The notes: a model not told the origin generated them from the letters alone. Counted from the first letter of the stretch, positions 30,552 through 41,695 are shown. The stretch: 64,000 bases of DNA from Nocardia cerradoensis NBRC 101014 (GCF_000308535.1 NZ_BAFW01000217.1:1-64000); one strand, 5' to 3'. Made by a program: numbers and translations.

Positions 30552-30582
30552 TTGATCTGAACCGTAGTTGAGGTTCTAGCGT
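30552..30582 (+). promoter_or_regulatory. MerR-type promoter with SoxR-like operator before the VOC gene
   Basis: TTGATC (30552-30557) and TAGCGT (30577-30582) are 19 bp apart, the long spacing typical of MerR-regulated promoters. The 18-base near-dyad TCTGAACCGTAGTTGAGG (30556-30573) lies in that spacer. It matches the site in front of the SoxR gene at 43440 in the outer half-sites. Confidence 0.6.
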
Positions 30583-30616
30583 CGGAAACGACAGTCGTCC
30601 AGTGAAGGGAATCGCG

Positions 30617-31318
30617 ATGAAGATCCTCGAAGTCGAGCTCACCACAACGAATCTCGCCGCCTCGACCGAGTTCTACCGCGACCTTCTCGGGCTCCCGGTC
30701 ACCGCGCGGCGCGAGGGCATCGCCATCGACATCGGCTCCAGCACACTGAGGGTGCGGGCGGGCGCCGCTTTCGACGGAGTGCACCACCTCGCCTTCGGCA
30801 TCTCGCCGCTCGACTTCGACTCGGCCCGCCGGTGGTTACGGCAGCGGACCGAGTTGATCACCGTCGGCGGGTCGGACATCATCGCGGGCCCGGAAGGATG
30901 GGACTCCCGATCACTGTATTTCCGAGGGCCCGAGGGAATCCTGCTGGAATTGATCGCCCGGCAGGCCGACCGAGCCACACCGGGCAGCCCCGACGAAACC
31001 CCGCGCCTGTTGTCGATCAGCGAGATCGGCATCGGCGTGCCCGACGTCCGGCAGACCGTACGTCACCTCGCCGAAGCCTTCGAACTCCCACCCTTCCCAC
31101 CGCAACTGCCCGGATTCGCCCCGGTCGGCAGCCACGACGGCTTACTCATCCTGGCGAATTCCGGCCGAACCTGGTTCCCCACCGAGCACGACGTCCCCGC
31201 CACCGGACCGCTGTCGGTCCGCATAGAATCCGCGACCCGCAGCGGAAAGCTCACCCTGACAGACGAAGCCGTCGTTCAGTGCACTCGGACACACCCCGAA
31301 TTCAGTACGCACCGATAG
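30617..31318 (+). CDS. VOC (glyoxalase/bleomycin resistance) superfamily protein
   Basis: The 233-residue protein starts at ATG 30617 after AAGGGA. Two VOC half-modules are visible: MKILEVELTTTNLAASTEFY with FRGPEGILLELIARQ, and a second from about 135 (ISEIGIGVPDVRQTVRHL) to the end. VOC proteins use paired beta-alpha-beta modules to bind a metal and a substrate. The substrate cannot be assigned, and the second module has drifted. The promoter looks MerR/SoxR-controlled, which suggests induction by redox-active compounds. Confidence 0.8.
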   Translation: MKILEVELTTTNLAASTEFYRDLLGLPVTARREGIAIDIGSSTLRVRAGAAFDGVHHLAFGISPLDFDSARRWLRQRTELITVGGSDIIAGPEGWDSRSLYFRGPEGILLELIARQADRATPGSPDETPRLLSISEIGIGVPDVRQTVRHLAEAFELPPFPPQLPGFAPVGSHDGLLILANSGRTWFPTEHDVPATGPLSVRIESATRSGKLTLTDEAVVQCTRTHPEFSTHR

Positions 31319-31458
31319 ACCTTGCCGTCGAATCCGGGTACGTACAGCGCCCACGGTTGGGAATCACCATGCCGCGATGATTCCTCGATCCGGAACGGAA
31401 GCGGCCACCGGCGTCCGCTGTCGGCACTGTCGGCCGGCGCGGCACCGCGACGGGTCAC
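31276..31458 (-). CDS. Possible small protein translationally coupled to ksgA
   Basis: A 60-codon frame starts with GTG at 31458, whose GTGA overlaps the ksgA stop. It contains the ordered stretch [18 protein letters not shown] and ends with a two-cysteine tail ([13 protein letters not shown]). No domain is recognised. It overlaps the end of the convergent VOC gene by 43 bases. The coupled start argues for translation; the lack of a known family and the overlap argue against. Confidence 0.35.
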   Translation of the reverse strand: MTRRGAAPADSADSGRRWPLPFRIEESSRHGDSQPWALYVPGFDGKVYRCVLNSGCVRVH

Positions 31459-32336
31459 CCCTGCTCGGCGAGGCGCACGAATGCCGCGGTGTCGAGTGTT
31501 TCGCCGCGGGCGGTGGGGGCGATGCCCGCGGCGAGCAAGCGGCGCTCCGCTTCGGCGGGCGATCCGGCCCAGCTTGCGAGTGCGGCGCGTAACGTCTTGC
31601 GGCGCTGGGCGAATGCGGCGTCGACCACGGCGAAGACTCGCTCGCGGTGGGCGGTGTCCAGCGACCAGGGTGGTTCGGCGAAGCGTTCGATGCGGACCAG
31701 TCCCGACTCCACCTGGGGGACCGGCCAGAACACTTGGCGGCCGACGGCTCCCGCGCGGCGGACGGTGCCGAAAAAGCCGGCCTTCACGCTGGGGACGCCG
31801 TAGATGCGGGAGCCGGGTTCGGCGGAGAGGCGGTCGGCCACCTCGGCCTGCACCATCACCAAAGCCGTTCGGATGCTGGGCAATTCGGCGAGCAGGTGCA
31901 GCAGCACGGGTACCGCTACATTGTAGGGCAGGTTCGCCACCAGCGCCGTCGGCTCGCCCGGAATATCGGTGGCCGACACGCGCAGCGCATCGCCGGGGAC
32001 CACGGTCAGCCGGTCGGCGAGCTCGCGGGCGCGATCGGATACGGTTTCCGGAAGATGCTGTGCGAGAACCGGATCCAGTTCCACCGCGATCACCCGGTCC
32101 ACGACGTCGAGCAGCGCCAGTGTCAGCGAACCGAGCCCGGGGCCGACCTCGAGCACCACGTCGTCGCGTCCGACGCCGGCGGTCGCGACGATTCGCCGCA
32201 CGGTGTTCGCGTCGTGCACGAAGTTCTGTCCGAGCTGTTTGGTCGGGCGCACGCCGAACCGCTCCGCCAGCACCCGAACTTCGGCGGGGCCGAGCAGTTC
32301 GGCCAGGCCACGGGCTTCGCTCACAGGTTCGGACAC
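31455..32336 (-). CDS. ksgA: 16S rRNA dimethyladenosine transferase
   Basis: KsgA (RsmA) dimethylates two adjacent adenosines near the 3' end of 16S rRNA during small-subunit assembly. Motifs are [16 protein letters not shown], the SAM site [15 protein letters not shown], and the catalytic [15 protein letters not shown]. The GTG at 32336 is used; a TTG three codons upstream (32345) is possible. In M. tuberculosis ksgA lies between rpfB and ispE; here a lipase and an SDR separate it from rpfB. Confidence 0.96.
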   Translation of the reverse strand: MSEPVSEARGLAELLGPAEVRVLAERFGVRPTKQLGQNFVHDANTVRRIVATAGVGRDDVVLEVGPGLGSLTLALLDVVDRVIAVELDPVLAQHLPETVSDRARELADRLTVVPGDALRVSATDIPGEPTALVANLPYNVAVPVLLHLLAELPSIRTALVMVQAEVADRLSAEPGSRIYGVPSVKAGFFGTVRRAGAVGRQVFWPVPQVESGLVRIERFAEPPWSLDTAHRERVFAVVDAAFAQRRKTLRAALASWAGSPAEAERRLLAAGIAPTARGETLDTAAFVRLAEQG

Positions 32337-32366
32337 GCCCGACAAGGTATCAGTGCGGTCAGGGCA

Positions 32367-33542
32367 CTACGGCGTGGACTGCACCCGCGCGACGAACGCG
32401 TCCATCGCCGCCCACATCTGCGGATTCAGGTCGCAGTGCTGCCCGGTGCCGACCACCGACCGCGCATCCACGCCGTTCGCGGCCAGCTGGGCGGCCAGCG
32501 CGGCGTGCAGCGGCGACGGCACGGTGCGGTCGGTGGCGTTGAGCAGCAACAGAATCGGCGCGTCGTAACCGCTCGTCGGCACGGCCAGATAGTCGGTGAG
32601 GGCGGCCGTGAACCGCGGATCGCCCAGCGGCCGCGACAGCAGATCGCCGAGGGAGGCGCCGTTGACCTGCTCGATCATCCCGTCCAGGCACAGGGTGCCG
32701 ATGCTGTCGAGCAGTTGGCGCCCACGCGGGCTCAGATAGCTGTCGACGTCGATGTCCGGCCGGGTCTCCCGCATCCCGACGAGCACCCCCGCGATGAAGG
32801 CGGTACTGCCGTCGCCGAGCTGCGGGATATTCGGCACCCACGGCCCGGCGATGGGCAGCACATGTTCCAGATCCGATTCCGGGTCGACCGCGATGGTCCC
32901 CCGGAAGTCCAGCTCGGGCGCATAGCTCTGCTGGAGATGGCCCGTGCCCAGCGCGGCCTGACCACCCTGCGACGCGCCGACGGCGATCCAGGTGCGCGAC
33001 AACTGCGGATAGGTCGTTCGCGCTGCCCGCAGGAGGTCGATGGTCGCGGTCGCCTCGGACTGCCGCTCCAGATACGGATGCGGTCCGGTATCGAACGCGC
33101 CCAGCCCGAGATAGTCGGGCGCGACCACCGCGAATCCCTTGGATTGGAAGTACTGCAGGATGCGGTCTTCCTTGGCGCGACCGGACGGGTAGGGCGCGGT
33201 ACCCGGATTCGAGATGCCGCTGCAGCCCATGCCGAGTCCGCTCGTGCCGTGGTCGTAGGCGACCACCGGCCAGCCACCCGCCGGCGGTTCACCCGGCGGA
33301 AGGAACACCGCACCGCTGGCCGGGACGGGCGCGCCCTGCGAGGTCGTCGTCCGATAGTCGAGCAGTGCCCCTCCGGTCATACCGTGCCAGCCGTCCGGCT
33401 GCGCGGTGACCGACAGCGTCGTCGCGGCCGGCTCGGCCGCGGCGTGCGGCACCGCGACGACCGAGGCGGCCGCCACTGCGGTGAACAGGGCCGCGACCGT
33501 GAGCGGCCGACGGATCCGAGCCGAACTTTTCGACAACCGCAT
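32367..33542 (-). CDS. Secreted alpha/beta-hydrolase, secretory lipase type
   Basis: The 391-residue protein has a signal peptide (basic start, hydrophobic VAALFTAVAAASVVAV, cleavage likely after HAAAEPA). The serine-nucleophile elbow is GASQGG at about 180, in RTWIAVGASQGGQAALG. A catalytic Asp in LLLLNATDRTVPSP and a His in VGTGQHCDLNPQ complete a plausible triad. SGLGMGCSGISNP resembles secretory lipases (LIP family). Its substrate is not known. It interrupts the usual rpfB-ksgA neighbourhood. Confidence 0.85.
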   Translation of the reverse strand: MRLSKSSARIRRPLTVAALFTAVAAASVVAVPHAAAEPAATTLSVTAQPDGWHGMTGGALLDYRTTTSQGAPVPASGAVFLPPGEPPAGGWPVVAYDHGTSGLGMGCSGISNPGTAPYPSGRAKEDRILQYFQSKGFAVVAPDYLGLGAFDTGPHPYLERQSEATATIDLLRAARTTYPQLSRTWIAVGASQGGQAALGTGHLQQSYAPELDFRGTIAVDPESDLEHVLPIAGPWVPNIPQLGDGSTAFIAGVLVGMRETRPDIDVDSYLSPRGRQLLDSIGTLCLDGMIEQVNGASLGDLLSRPLGDPRFTAALTDYLAVPTSGYDAPILLLLNATDRTVPSPLHAALAAQLAANGVDARSVVGTGQHCDLNPQMWAAMDAFVARVQSTP

Positions 33543-33631
33543 AAGGCCACCTCACATCGTCGGGATCTGCTGATTTTACGGTGCACACACCGCACGGTCC
33601 GGGAATCCCCAGGCCGGGGCGTCGCGGAGCG

Positions 33632-33660
33632 TTGACGTCAATTGATACAGGTTCTAGTTT
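33632..33660 (+). promoter_or_regulatory. Sigma-70-like promoter before the SDR gene
   Basis: TTGACG (33632-33637) and TAGTTT (33655-33660) are separated by 17 bp, the standard spacing. They lie 74 bp before the SDR start. The spacer TCAATTGATACAGGTTC contains the short dyad CAATTG; no specific regulator is assigned. Confidence 0.5.
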
Positions 33661-33733
33661 CGGTGTACTCGCGGAACAGGCGGTGGCACATCCGGTCTCA
33701 CCGCACGCGACGCAGCAGGAGAGGACGGCCGCA

Positions 33734-34498
33734 ATGATGCGCAGGCACGAGGGACGACGGGTGGTGGTGACCGGGGCGGGCTCGGGCATCGGGCGGGGCA
33801 TCGTGGTGCGCATGCTCGCCGAGGGAGCCCACGTGGTCGGCGCCGACATCTCCGAGCCCGGGCTGAAAGAGACGGTGGCAGAGGTGGGTTCGGACCGCGA
33901 TCGACTCCACACCGTCACCGTCGACGTGGCCGATCCGGAATCGGTGCGCCCCGCCGTCGCCGCGGCCGTCGACCATCTCGGCGGGCTGGACGTGCTGGTC
34001 AACGCGGCCGGGATCATGCGCACCGCACATACCCACGAGATGGCGTTCGAGAGCTGGAATCAGGTGATCGGCATCAATCTCACCGGCACCTTCCTCATGA
34101 TGCAGGCGGCCATCCCGACCCTGCTGCAGTCCGAGCATCCGGTGATCGTGAACTTCTCCTCCACCGCCGCACTCGGCGCGAACCCGTACATGGCCGCCTA
34201 CGCCGCATCCAAGGGCGGCGTGAACGCGATGACCCATGCGGTCGCACTGGAGTATTCGCAGCAGGGCCTGCGCGCGGTGAACATCGTCCCGGGCGGCATC
34301 ACCAGCGGTATCACCAACAACCTGCAAACCCCCGAAGACGCCGACTGGAACCTCTTCTCCCGGCTGACCGGCTGGCTCAACGGCGGCGCCCTGGGCGAAC
34401 CCGCCGACGTCGCGGGTGTGGTCGCCATGGTCGCCTCCGAGGACGGCCGCTACATCACCGGCTCGGAGATCCGTGTCGACGGTGGGGCGCTCATGTGA
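33734..34498 (+). CDS. Short-chain dehydrogenase/reductase
   Basis: The 254-residue SDR starts at ATG 33734 after GGAGAGG. It has the NAD(P)-binding motif VTGAGSGIGRGIVV, the NAAG motif (LVNAAGIMRTA), the catalytic Ser in FSSTAALG and YxxxK in YAASKGG. GADISEPG after the second strand has an Asp, which favours NAD over NADP. The C-terminus is EIRVDGGALM. Its substrate is unknown. It converges on rpfB with adjacent stops. Confidence 0.9.
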   Translation: MMRRHEGRRVVVTGAGSGIGRGIVVRMLAEGAHVVGADISEPGLKETVAEVGSDRDRLHTVTVDVADPESVRPAVAAAVDHLGGLDVLVNAAGIMRTAHTHEMAFESWNQVIGINLTGTFLMMQAAIPTLLQSEHPVIVNFSSTAALGANPYMAAYAASKGGVNAMTHAVALEYSQQGLRAVNIVPGGITSGITNNLQTPEDADWNLFSRLTGWLNGGALGEPADVAGVVAMVASEDGRYITGSEIRVDGGALM

Positions 34499-35665
<1,167 letters not shown>

Positions 35666-35822
35666 TCAGTCCCTGGCAACTACATGCCGTGGAACAGGGG
35701 ATTTCCACATCACGATTCGATATCGACGATCCGGAAATATCACGACCGCGCAATCGTAAGTGAACTGGAGCACACCTCGCATTCCGGTCGCGCGTTATGT
35801 GACACACCGCACGCGCGGAGCC

Positions 35823-36659
35823 TCAGCGCCTCGGCAACCGGTAGACCCGCTCCGCATTGGCGGTCGTGATCTCGGCCAGCGCCGCCGGATCCTGTTCGCG
35901 CAGCTCGGCCAGGGCCCGCACGGTGTAGGGCAGGCAGTACGGCTCGTTCGGCGCGCCCCGGAAAGGGTGCGGGGTCAGGAACGGCGCATCGGTCTCCACC
36001 AGGATCAACTCGTCCGGCACCAGCTTCGCGGCCTCGCGCACGTCGTGCGCGTTCCGGAAACTCACCGTCCCGGAGAAGCTGAGCAGATACCCCTCGGCCA
36101 CACAGGCCAGCGCCATATTGGCGTCGGAGGAGAAGCAGTGGAAGATCACCGTCTCCGGTGCGCCCTCGTCCAGCAGGACCGCCAGCACGTCGTGATCGGC
36201 CTCGCGGTTGTGGATCATCAACGGCTTACCGAGTCGTTTGGCCAGGTCGATATGCCAGCGGAAGCCCTCGACCTGATCCTCGATATCGGCGCAGCCGTCG
36301 AGTTTGCCGGGCCAGTAGTAGTCGAGCCCGGTCTCGCCGACGGCGACCACCCGGGGGTCGGCGGCCAGCTTCTCCAGTTCGGCGCGGGCGGCATCGTCCA
36401 GGGCGTTCGCCCGGGTCGGATGGAGTGCGACCGCGGCGTACACGCGCGGATCCCAGTGCGCGGCGTCGACGGCGAAGCGGGCGGCATCGAGGTCGTCGGC
36501 GATGGTCACCACCCGGCCGACACCCACGGCGGCGGCCCGATCCACCATGGCGGCAACCGATTCCGCGTCCTCGGCGCCGCAGGCATCGAGGTGGGTGTGC
36601 GCGTCGATCAACGGCGACAGCGGTTCGGGCGGCTCGGGTGCGGGTCGTTTACCGGGCAT
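35823..36659 (-). CDS. tatD: TatD family metal-dependent deoxyribonuclease
   Basis: This 278-residue TIM-barrel metallohydrolase has the metal-binding HTHLD near the N-terminus (LIDAHTHLDACG), GETGLDYYW, a conserved His in LMIHNREAD, FHCFSS and the late Asp in LVETDAPFLTPHPFRG. TatD enzymes act as 3'-5' DNA exonucleases in repair or DNA turnover. It lies between divergent metG and rpfB, the order known from mycobacteria. Confidence 0.94.
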   Translation of the reverse strand: MPGKRPAPEPPEPLSPLIDAHTHLDACGAEDAESVAAMVDRAAAVGVGRVVTIADDLDAARFAVDAAHWDPRVYAAVALHPTRANALDDAARAELEKLAADPRVVAVGETGLDYYWPGKLDGCADIEDQVEGFRWHIDLAKRLGKPLMIHNREADHDVLAVLLDEGAPETVIFHCFSSDANMALACVAEGYLLSFSGTVSFRNAHDVREAAKLVPDELILVETDAPFLTPHPFRGAPNEPYCLPYTVRALAELREQDPAALAEITTANAERVYRLPRR

Positions 36660-36772
36660 CGGACCAGATTAGACACACCGCACCGACGGCCGGTGAACCC
36701 GGCGGGAGCGACGAGCGGACGACGGGATATCGACGCGAGGGATTATCGGCGGCGGATTAGAGTGGACACACC

Positions 36773-38335
36773 ATGAGCGCACCCGAACGCACATCACCGG
36801 CCTTCTACATCACCACGGCGATCGCCTATCCCAACGGCGCGCCGCATATCGGCCATGCCTACGAGTACATCTCCACCGATACGCTGGCCCGGTTCAAGCG
36901 GCTCGACGGCTACGACGTGTTCTTCATGACCGGCACCGACGAGCACGGCCAGAAGGTGCAGCAGGCCGCGCGCGCCGCCGGCATCGCCGTGGAGGAATAC
37001 GCCGCCCGCAATTCGGATGTGTTCGAGCGCATGGACAAGGCGCTCGACATTTCCTACGACCGGTTCATCCGCACCACCGACGAGGATCACCTCGCCGCCA
37101 GCATCGCGATCTGGGAGCGCATGCAGGCCAACGGCGACATCTACCTCGACACCTATTCGGGCTGGTATTCGGTGCGTGACGAGGCCTTCTACACCGAGGA
37201 GGAGACCACCGTCGCCGAGGACGGGACGCGCCTGGCGACCGAAACCCGGACCCCGGTGGAATGGACCGAGGAGTCGAACTACTTCTTCCGGTTGTCGAAA
37301 TATCAGGACCGGCTGCTCGAACTGTACGAGACCACACCGGATTTCATCCTGCCCGCGACCCGGCGCAACGAAATCGTCAGCTATGTGAAGGCCGGTCTGA
37401 AGGATCTGTCGATTTCGCGCACCACCTTCGACTGGGGTGTGCCGGTACCCGGCGATCCGGCGCATGTGATGTACGTGTGGGTGGACGCGCTCACCAACTA
37501 TCTGACCGGTGTCGGATTCCCGAATACCGATTCGGCCGCCTTCCAGCGGTTCTGGCCGGCGAATGTGCACATCATCGGCAAGGACATCACCCGCTTCCAC
37601 ACCGTCTACTGGCCGGCATTCCTGATGTCGGCGGGTATCGAATTGCCGAAACGCGTTTTCGTGCACGGCTTCTTGTTCAACAAGGGCGAGAAGATGTCGA
37701 AATCGGTCGGCAATGTGGTGGACCCGCTGGCGCTGGTCGACCAGTACGGTCTCGACGCGGTGCGATTCTTCCTGCTGCGTGAGATCTCCTACGGCCAGGA
37801 CGGTTCCTACAGCCACGACGCCATCGTCGGGCGGATCAACACCGATCTGGCCAACGAATACGGCAATCTGGTGCAGCGCAGCCTCAAGATGGTGGCGCGC
37901 GACTTCGATTCCGCCGTACCGACTCCCGGCGAATTCACCGACGCCGATCGGGAACTGCTCGATCGCGCGAACGGCCTGCTGGAGCGCTGCCGCACCGAAT
38001 TCGACGGGCAGCAGCTGCATCTGGCGCTCGAGGCGATCTGGCTGACCCTCGGCGAGACGAACAAGTACTTCTCCGCGCAGCAGCCGTGGGCGCTGGCCAA
38101 GTCGGGCACGCCCGAGGATGTGGCCCGCGAGGCGACCGTGCTGTACGTGACCCTCGAGGTGCTGCGGATCGTGTCGATCCTGGTGCAGCCGGTGATCCCG
38201 GGTTCGGCCGGGCGGATTCTCGATCAGCTCGGCCAGACCGCGCGCACCTTCGCCGATCTCGCGACGCCGATCGAGGCCGGACTGGCCCTGCCCGCGCCGG
38301 AACCGGTGTTCCCGAAGTACATCGAACCGAAGTAG
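36773..38335 (+). CDS. metG: Methionyl-tRNA synthetase
   Basis: This class I synthetase charges tRNA-Met. The 520-residue protein has the HIGH motif ([13 protein letters not shown]) and KMSKS ([14 protein letters not shown]). The anticodon-binding helical domain is in the last 150 residues. There is no C-terminal EMAP-type tRNA-binding domain, so this is the short form, as in mycobacteria. The ATG at 36773 is divergent from tatD, with about 110 bp between them. Confidence 0.97.
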   Translation: MSAPERTSPAFYITTAIAYPNGAPHIGHAYEYISTDTLARFKRLDGYDVFFMTGTDEHGQKVQQAARAAGIAVEEYAARNSDVFERMDKALDISYDRFIRTTDEDHLAASIAIWERMQANGDIYLDTYSGWYSVRDEAFYTEEETTVAEDGTRLATETRTPVEWTEESNYFFRLSKYQDRLLELYETTPDFILPATRRNEIVSYVKAGLKDLSISRTTFDWGVPVPGDPAHVMYVWVDALTNYLTGVGFPNTDSAAFQRFWPANVHIIGKDITRFHTVYWPAFLMSAGIELPKRVFVHGFLFNKGEKMSKSVGNVVDPLALVDQYGLDAVRFFLLREISYGQDGSYSHDAIVGRINTDLANEYGNLVQRSLKMVARDFDSAVPTPGEFTDADRELLDRANGLLERCRTEFDGQQLHLALEAIWLTLGETNKYFSAQQPWALAKSGTPEDVAREATVLYVTLEVLRIVSILVQPVIPGSAGRILDQLGQTARTFADLATPIEAGLALPAPEPVFPKYIEPK

Positions 38336-38357
38336 AAGTAGGCGACCGGAGCCGGTT

Positions 38358-39005
38358 ATGGATGCGGATTTTGCCGAGCGCCACCGCAGCGTTCGCGCCC
38401 ACGCGCTCGGCACCCCTCGGGGCCGGCTCATCGGCGCGATGGTCGAATGTGTCGGCGCCCGAGGCTTTTCCACGGTCACGCTGACCGATATCGTCGGCCG
38501 CGCCCACGTCTCACGCAGTACCTTCTACGAACACTTCGGCAACAAGGAACACTGCTTCATCGAGGCGGTGCACACCGGCGTCGAGATCATCCGCACCCGG
38601 ATCGCGGAGGAGCTGGCGCACCTGCCCGCGGAGGTCGATCCGCGGCAGCGCCTCGCCACCATGATCAGCACGTTCTGTTCGGTGGTGGCGGCCGAGCCGG
38701 ATTTCGCCCGGCTCATCCTGGTGGAATCGCTTCTGGTCGGCGATGCGACCGCGGAGTTCCGCGATCAGGCGGTGGACCACTTCGCCACCCTGTACCGCAA
38801 CTTCCACGATCAGGCACGCGCCGTCGATCCCGGGATTCCGGCGTTGCCGGACGAGGTGATCGCCCTGATCCCCGACGCCATCGGCGAACGCACGCGGCGA
38901 GTGCTGGTCCGTGAGGGCGCCCATCGCGTTCCCGATATGGCGCCCACCTTCATCGAATTCGCCAATACCGTGCTGGGGCTCGCACCGGTCGTCGCGCGCG
39001 TGTGA
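38358..39005 (+). CDS. TetR family transcriptional regulator
   Basis: The 215-residue regulator has a helix-turn-helix at about 38-70 (VTLTDIVGRAHVSRSTFYEH, then FGNKEHCFIEAV). The ligand domain includes RQRLATMISTFCSVVAAEPD. It begins 22 bp after metG, so it may be read through from metG. No target can be inferred, as the next gene is convergent. Confidence 0.9.
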   Translation: MDADFAERHRSVRAHALGTPRGRLIGAMVECVGARGFSTVTLTDIVGRAHVSRSTFYEHFGNKEHCFIEAVHTGVEIIRTRIAEELAHLPAEVDPRQRLATMISTFCSVVAAEPDFARLILVESLLVGDATAEFRDQAVDHFATLYRNFHDQARAVDPGIPALPDEVIALIPDAIGERTRRVLVREGAHRVPDMAPTFIEFANTVLGLAPVVARV

Positions 39006-39015
39006 TCGAGCCGCG

Positions 39016-39861
39016 CTACTGCGCGCGGGCGGCCAGGACCGCGTCGTAGAGTTCGCGGCGCGAGACTCCGCCCGCACGCGCGGCGACCTGCGCGCACGCG
39101 TCCTTGAGGCGGGTGCCGTCGGCGACCAGTTCCTCCACCTCGTCCACCAGATCGACCGGGTCGGCCGAAACCGGTTGCGCGCCTTCGACCACCACCGTGA
39201 TCTCTCCGCGCGCGCCCTCGACGGCCCAGTCCGCCAGCTCGCCGAGTCCGCCGCGCACGACCTCCTCGTAGGTCTTGGTCAGCTCCCGGCACACCGCGGC
39301 CCGGCGTCCGGGGCCCAGCACCTCGGCGGCGTCGGCCAGGCAGCCGGCGAGCCGGTGCGGGGCCTCGAAGAACACCACCGCGCGCGGCTCGGTGACGAGC
39401 GTCGCGAGCCACTGCTTGCGCTGCCCGGACTTGCGCGGGGCGAAGCCGTCGAAGCAGAACCGTTCCATCGGCAGACCGGACAGGGCCAGGGCGGTGGTGA
39501 CGGCCGAGGGACCGGGCAGACAGGTCACCGGCAGGTCCCGCTCGATACATGCCGCGACCATCCGGTAACCGGGGTCGCTGACCGAGGGCATCCCCGCATC
39601 GGTGACCAGCAGGACGGTCCTTCCGGATTCGATCTCGTCCAGTAGCAACGGTATTCGCGCGGCCTCCACGTGATCGTAGAAGCTCACCACCCGCCCGGTG
39701 ATCTCGACCTCGAGTGCCTTGGCCAGCGCCCGGGTCCGGCGCGTGTCCTCGGCGGCCACGACGTCCGCGCTCGCGAGGGCGTCGCGCAACCGCTGCGACG
39801 CGTCACCGATATCGCCCATCGGCGTCGCCGCCAGCACCAACCGCCCGCCGTGCTCGCCCAT
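39016..39861 (-). CDS. rsmI: 16S rRNA (cytidine-2'-O-)-methyltransferase
   Basis: RsmI methylates the ribose of C1402 in 16S rRNA. From the ATG at 39861, preceded by AAAGGA, the protein has 281 residues and begins MGEHGGRLVLAATPMGDIGD. Family motifs are AAEDTRRTRALAKAL, VLLVTDAGMPSVSDPGYR, LPGPSAVTTALALSGLP and FFEAPHRLAGCL. The frame stays open upstream to 40185, but that part is low-complexity and overlaps the next gene's promoter. Its divergence from the mannosyltransferase matches mycobacterial synteny. Confidence 0.95.
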   Translation of the reverse strand: MGEHGGRLVLAATPMGDIGDASQRLRDALASADVVAAEDTRRTRALAKALEVEITGRVVSFYDHVEAARIPLLLDEIESGRTVLLVTDAGMPSVSDPGYRMVAACIERDLPVTCLPGPSAVTTALALSGLPMERFCFDGFAPRKSGQRKQWLATLVTEPRAVVFFEAPHRLAGCLADAAEVLGPGRRAAVCRELTKTYEEVVRGGLGELADWAVEGARGEITVVVEGAQPVSADPVDLVDEVEELVADGTRLKDACAQVAARAGGVSRRELYDAVLAARAQ

Positions 39862-40021
39862 CGCCGTCCTTTCCACCGCCGCCCGACCCATCCGGCCGGC
39901 CGCCACCCCACATCCGCGCCCGGTCCGGGCAAACGCTACCCCTGGGGCCGGACCGCGCCCGAGTCCGCAGGGCGGCTCACCGCTGCGCAGCCCACCACCG
40001 CACACCGCATACGATCGGAGC

Positions 40022-41683
40022 GTGACCCAGCTGACCGATACGCGACCGGCGATCGGCGCGGGCCCGGCCTTGTCCAGTCCGGCGCCGCTGCGCCCCGCAC
40101 CCGATTTCGGACCGACCGACCGGGCCCGGGGCTGGCTGGTCACGCTGTTCCTGACGGTGGTCGCCGCGGTCACCCGGTTCACCATGCTGAACTACCCGAC
40201 CGACGCCGGCACCCCGGTCTTCGACGAGAAGCACTACGCACCGCAGGCCTGGCAGATGCTCACCGGCGGCGGGGTCGAGGACAATCCGGCCTACGGGCTG
40301 GTGGTCCATCCGCCGGTCGGTAAGCAGATGATCGCACTGGGTGAAGCGCTGTTCGGCTACACCAGCTGGGGCTGGCGATTCACCGCGGCGATCTTCGGAT
40401 CGCTGCTGGTCCTGCTGGTCATCCGCATCACCCGCCGGATGACCCGGTCGACACTGATCGGCGCGATCGCGGGTGTGCTGTTGATCGCCGACGGCGTGAC
40501 CTTCGTGTCCTCGCGGATCGGCATGCTCGACATCTTCCAGGCGGTCTTCGTCGTCGGCGCCTTCGGCTGCCTGATCGTCGATCGCGACGAGGTGCGGGCC
40601 CGCCTCGCCCGGGCCGACGCCGAAGGCCGGATAGCGCCCGCGGCGCGAGCGACGGGCCCGGAGGCGGCAGCGCGCGTAACCACGGAGGGCACCGGGAGCG
40701 CCGCCCTCGCATTCAGCGCCTTCGGGCCGCGACTGGGTGTGCGATGGTGGCGGTTCGGGGCCGGTCTGCTGCTGGGGCTCTCGTGCGGAACGAAATGGTC
40801 GGGCCTGTATTTCATCCTGTTCTTCGGGCTGATGACAGTGTGTTTCGATGTGGCCGCGCGCAAGGCCTACGGGGTGCCGCGCCCCTGGGCCGGCACGGCG
40901 GTCCGCGATATCGGACCGGCTCTGTATGCGCTGGTGGCGATTCCGCTGCTGGTCTACCTGGCCAGCTATTGGGGCTGGTTCGCCAGCGAGGACGGTTACG
41001 ACCGTTATTCGGTGGGCAATGCCGTGGGCACCGGCGGCACCTGGTCGTGGATTCCGGACGCGTTGCGTTCGCTGTGGCACAACCAGGCCGAATCGCTGAA
41101 ATTCCATCAGAGCCTGACCAATTCGGCCGGTAACCATCACCCGTGGGAATCCAAGCCGTGGTCGTGGCCGATGGGCCTGCGCCCGATGCTCTACTACTAC
41201 GCCGACAACGGTGTCACCGGATGCGGGCAGGCGGTCTGTGTGAAGGCCGTGATGCTGATCGGCACGCCGGCGATGTGGTGGCTGTCGCTGCCGATGCTCG
41301 CCTGGGCGCTGTGGCGCACCGCCACCCGCCGCGACTGGCGGTACGCGGCGATGCTGGTCGGCTACGGCGCCGGGCTGCTGCCGTGGTTCGCGGATCTGGA
41401 CCGGCAGATGTACTACTTCTACGCGGTCCCGATGGCGCCGTTCCTCGCGATGGGCCTCGCCCTGACGCTCGGCGATATCCTCGGCCCCGCGCCGCTCGTG
41501 CGTGCCCGCTCGGGGCGGTGGTTCGCGCTGGCCGGTGAACGCCGAAGTCTCGGACTACTTCTGGTGTGCCTGTATCTGGGACTGGTGATCGCCAACTTCA
41601 TCTGGCTGTGGCCCATTCTCACCGCCCTGCCGATCACGCCGTCCAACTGGCACGACCATCTCTGGCTCCCCAGCTGGCGCTGA
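40022..41683 (+). CDS. pmt: Protein O-mannosyltransferase (GT39 family)
   Basis: This membrane enzyme transfers mannose from polyprenyl-phosphomannose to Ser/Thr of exported proteins. From the GTG at 40022 there are 553 residues. The catalytic acidic pair is at about 68-69 in PVFDEKHYAPQAWQML, in the first external loop. About ten hydrophobic segments follow (for example FGSLLVLLVIRITRRM and RDIGPALYALVAIPLLVYLA). SSRIGMLDIFQAVFV and HNQAESLKFHQ are conserved in the family. An Ala/Arg-rich loop at about 200-240 is poorly conserved. The Thr/Pro-rich protein at 57.7 kb would be a natural substrate. Confidence 0.92.
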   Translation: MTQLTDTRPAIGAGPALSSPAPLRPAPDFGPTDRARGWLVTLFLTVVAAVTRFTMLNYPTDAGTPVFDEKHYAPQAWQMLTGGGVEDNPAYGLVVHPPVGKQMIALGEALFGYTSWGWRFTAAIFGSLLVLLVIRITRRMTRSTLIGAIAGVLLIADGVTFVSSRIGMLDIFQAVFVVGAFGCLIVDRDEVRARLARADAEGRIAPAARATGPEAAARVTTEGTGSAALAFSAFGPRLGVRWWRFGAGLLLGLSCGTKWSGLYFILFFGLMTVCFDVAARKAYGVPRPWAGTAVRDIGPALYALVAIPLLVYLASYWGWFASEDGYDRYSVGNAVGTGGTWSWIPDALRSLWHNQAESLKFHQSLTNSAGNHHPWESKPWSWPMGLRPMLYYYADNGVTGCGQAVCVKAVMLIGTPAMWWLSLPMLAWALWRTATRRDWRYAAMLVGYGAGLLPWFADLDRQMYYFYAVPMAPFLAMGLALTLGDILGPAPLVRARSGRWFALAGERRSLGLLLVCLYLGLVIANFIWLWPILTALPITPSNWHDHLWLPSWR

Positions 41684-41695
41684 GGTTCGATGCCG

